A stretch of DNA of 64,000 bases from Clostridia bacterium. GTDB taxonomy: Bacteria > Bacillota > Clostridia > Oscillospirales > Acutalibacteraceae. The DNA lies in NCBI GenBank assembly GCA_017624735.1, contig JAGAMK010000069.1, positions 1 through 64,000 of the forward strand. The letters run 5' to 3'. How positions within the stretch are numbered: the first letter of the stretch is position 1; the number at the start of each line of letters is the position of its first letter. The position numbers and the translations under genes are program-made. This document shows positions 62,452 to 64,000 of the stretch, in pieces. The notes under the pieces are model-generated. The model made no database searches. It had not been told where the DNA came from and saw only the letters and a list, made by a program, of their open reading frames with translations.

Positions 62452-64000
62452 TTGTTAAAGAACTTCAAGAAAAAGAGTCTTAAAGCAAAAATTGGTATTA
62501 TTGCCGGAGCATTGGCAATTCTTCTCTTGTTGGTTTATGTTCTTTATTCTAATTTTAAACCTGAACCACCAGTTGAATATGATGTTGCAAAGGTGACTTA
62601 TGGCACGATTACAGATTATCTTGATGTTAATGGTACTGTTGAATCAGGTCAGACTGAAAACTTCCTCGCAATACAAGGTGTTGTTGTTGAAGAGGTATTC
62701 GTTGATGTTGGCGATTCTGTGAAAAAAGGCGATAAAATTGCAACATTCAATGTTTCAGCGGCAACAGAGTATCTTAATAAGGCAAAAGCTGAATACGATA
62801 AAGCATTAAAAGAGTACAATGATACCATTTCATCTTCTGAAACTAATGCTAATAGAAAGAATGAAATTAAAGCAGAAATTGAAAAACTCTCAAAACAGAT
62901 TTCTGATAAAGAAAAAGAGATTGCTGAGCTTACAGCACAGATAGAAGGTGCTACTACCGGCGAAACTGCACCAATTCCTGATGACCAGATTGATATGATA
63001 GCTATGCAGATGCTCTCTAATGGTGCTTCTTTAAAACAAGTAATCGCATTCAAAAATGCAGCGTCACAGGTTGAACTTCCTGTTATGGATGAGGCAACTG
63101 AAAGCAAACAAAAAGAGCTTATGCAGAAGAATTTGGAGTTAGCACAACTCAATTCACAGATTTCAGCACTTTATGCAGAAGATGTTACTACTATGGCAAC
63201 AGATTCTTCAGTTACTGATGCTTTGAAAGCAATGAAAGATGCAAAAAAAGCTGAATATGAGAAAATTAAAACAGCATATGACACTATGAAAAATGGTTGG
63301 TATGCTCAAAATGATGGTGTTGTAACTACAGTTAATATTAAAGCAGGTGAAAGCTTTGTTCCTGTTAAAGAAAGTTCAGGCTCTGCTTTTGATATCACAT
63401 CTTTACTTGGTGGTAGTGTAGATGCTAACACAGCAAATATCATTTCTAGTCTTCTTAATGGTTCATCAACACCTATGGGTGCAGGTGTAATTGTTGAAAG
63501 CTATGATAATATGATTGTTTCTGTTACTGTTGGTAAGTCAGACCTCCTCAAAGTGAAAAAAGGAATGAAAGCAGAAATTACAAGCCTTAATTCAAAATAT
63601 GAAGGTGAAGTAATCTATGTTGGTGCGAAGGCTGCTGATTCTTCAGGTGGACTTGATTTAGGTTCAATCACATCTCTCATGGGTGGTTCTGCAGGTGCAT
63701 CAGGTGCAGTTGTGAAAATTAAAATTAACAACCCTGATTCAAAGATTGTTGTAGGTTTTGATGTTGATATTAAGATTATTCTTGGAACATTGGAAAATGT
63801 GTTAACGGTTCCTGTTGAATCTGTAATTTACAACAGTGGTGTTTATTCTGTATTTGTTTACAATGAAGAAGAGGGGACAGCAAGTAAACGAAAGATTACA
63901 AAAGGTTTACTTGACGATGCAAATTATGAAGTTATCCTTGGACTTACTGAGGGTGAAATTGTTGTAAAGAGTCCTGACCCAAATATGGAAGACGGTACAG
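62452..64000 (+). CDS. HlyD/MacA-like efflux periplasmic-adaptor-type protein, 3' end cut by window
   Basis: The frame is open to the right edge (516 codons). One membrane helix (about residues 13-33) is followed by a lipoyl/barrel-sandwich half (TYGTITDYLDVNGTVESG, VVVEEVFVDVGDSVKKGDKIATF), a long coiled-coil hairpin (about 110-275), the second half of the sandwich (NDGVVTTVNIKAGESF) and beta-barrel regions (IVSVTVGKSDLLKVKKGMKAEI, VLTVPVESVIYNSGVYSVFVY). This is the membrane fusion protein of a MacAB-like ABC exporter; in Gram-positives it works at the cell surface. The TTG at 62452 has AAGGA 11 bases before it; a GTG at 62443 is too close to that site. Confidence 0.88.
   Translation, partial: MLKNFKKKSLKAKIGIIAGALAILLLLVYVLYSNFKPEPPVEYDVAKVTYGTITDYLDVNGTVESGQTENFLAIQGVVVEEVFVDVGDSVKKGDKIATFNVSAATEYLNKAKAEYDKALKEYNDTISSSETNANRKNEIKAEIEKLSKQISDKEKEIAELTAQIEGATTGETAPIPDDQIDMIAMQMLSNGASLKQVIAFKNAASQVELPVMDEATESKQKELMQKNLELAQLNSQISALYAEDVTTMATDSSVTDALKAMKDAKKAEYEKIKTAYDTMKNGWYAQNDGVVTTVNIKAGESFVPVKESSGSAFDITSLLGGSVDANTANIISSLLNGSSTPMGAGVIVESYDNMIVSVTVGKSDLLKVKKGMKAEITSLNSKYEGEVIYVGAKAADSSGGLDLGSITSLMGGSAGASGAVVKIKINNPDSKIVVGFDVDIKIILGTLENVLTVPVESVIYNSGVYSVFVYNEEEGTASKRKITKGLLDDANYEVILGLTEGEIVVKSPDPNMEDGT

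Noticed and set aside
62649..63152. A 167-codon minus-strand open frame within the HlyD-like gene
   Set aside because: It is antisense to the coiled-coil region; the Ser-rich composition is the reverse reading of Glu/Lys/Ala codons.

Overview
The window reads as the chromosome of a low-GC Gram-positive anaerobe, most likely a gut-associated member of the class Clostridia (Oscillospiraceae/Ruminococcaceae-like). The evidence is AT-rich DNA, many sigma-A promoters (TTGACA-17-TATAAT), AGGAGG-type ribosome binding sites, TTG/GTG starts, a CIRCE element before groESL, a LexA/DinR-type box at recA, a Cys T-box before cysE-cysS, a G5/3D-domain cell-wall protein, and no lipopolysaccharide genes. The family-level placement is inference.

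Layout. 1-930: the tail of what looks like an integrated element (a cut XRE regulator, a small unknown gene, a terminator) ending at the 3' end of guaA, a known integration hotspot. 928-3145 (minus): a two-gene operon of a CofE-like ligase and a GMP synthase that lacks the glutamine amidotransferase half. 3522-31006: about 27 kb of surface-polysaccharide genes in two plus-strand operons, each with its own Wzy-like polymerase and Wzx flippase. Operon A (3522-16572) opens with an aldolase-aminotransferase fusion, a PglC-type initiating sugar transferase and a PglD-type acetyltransferase, then glycosyltransferases, and ends with CapE-CapF-CapG (UDP-N-acetyl-L-fucosamine). Operon B (18413-31006) has a PglA/CapM-like glycosyltransferase, a UDP-HexNAc dehydrogenase and epimerase (a route to a HexNAc uronic acid), two TupA-like ATP-grasp proteins, more glycosyltransferases, a GT2-pyruvyltransferase fusion and a VanZ protein. 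A minus-strand pair (S26 peptidase plus nucleotidyltransferase) separates them.

31018-38870 holds transport and metabolism: an EamA transporter, a uracil/xanthine permease behind an attenuator-like leader, a DUF523 protein, upp, a DUF212 membrane protein, metY with an apgM-like gene, and a TtcA-like gene. 39028-39996 is rplM-rpsI. 40238-42274 is a membrane-anchored XRE regulator with a large extracytoplasmic domain. 42536-46023 is a TAXI-type TRAP transporter operon, followed by a decayed YitT gene and azlC-azlD. 48025-52472 holds a 3D-domain cell-wall protein, a DUF3267 protein, the NAD(P)HX repair enzyme, a lipoprotein and an EndoA/MazF toxin without an adjacent antitoxin. 52560-54592 is groES-groEL.

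54796-64000 holds a NifX/NifB-family protein, rpmB, recA-recX-rimO-pgsA, a Cys T-box with cysE-cysS, a lipoprotein, and the start of an HlyD/MacA-like efflux adaptor that runs off the right edge. Short palindromic repeats are scattered from 40 kb to 60 kb; several sit where terminators are expected, and one lies between the cysE T-box and the cysE ribosome binding site. I saw no tRNA, rRNA, CRISPR array or intact transposase.
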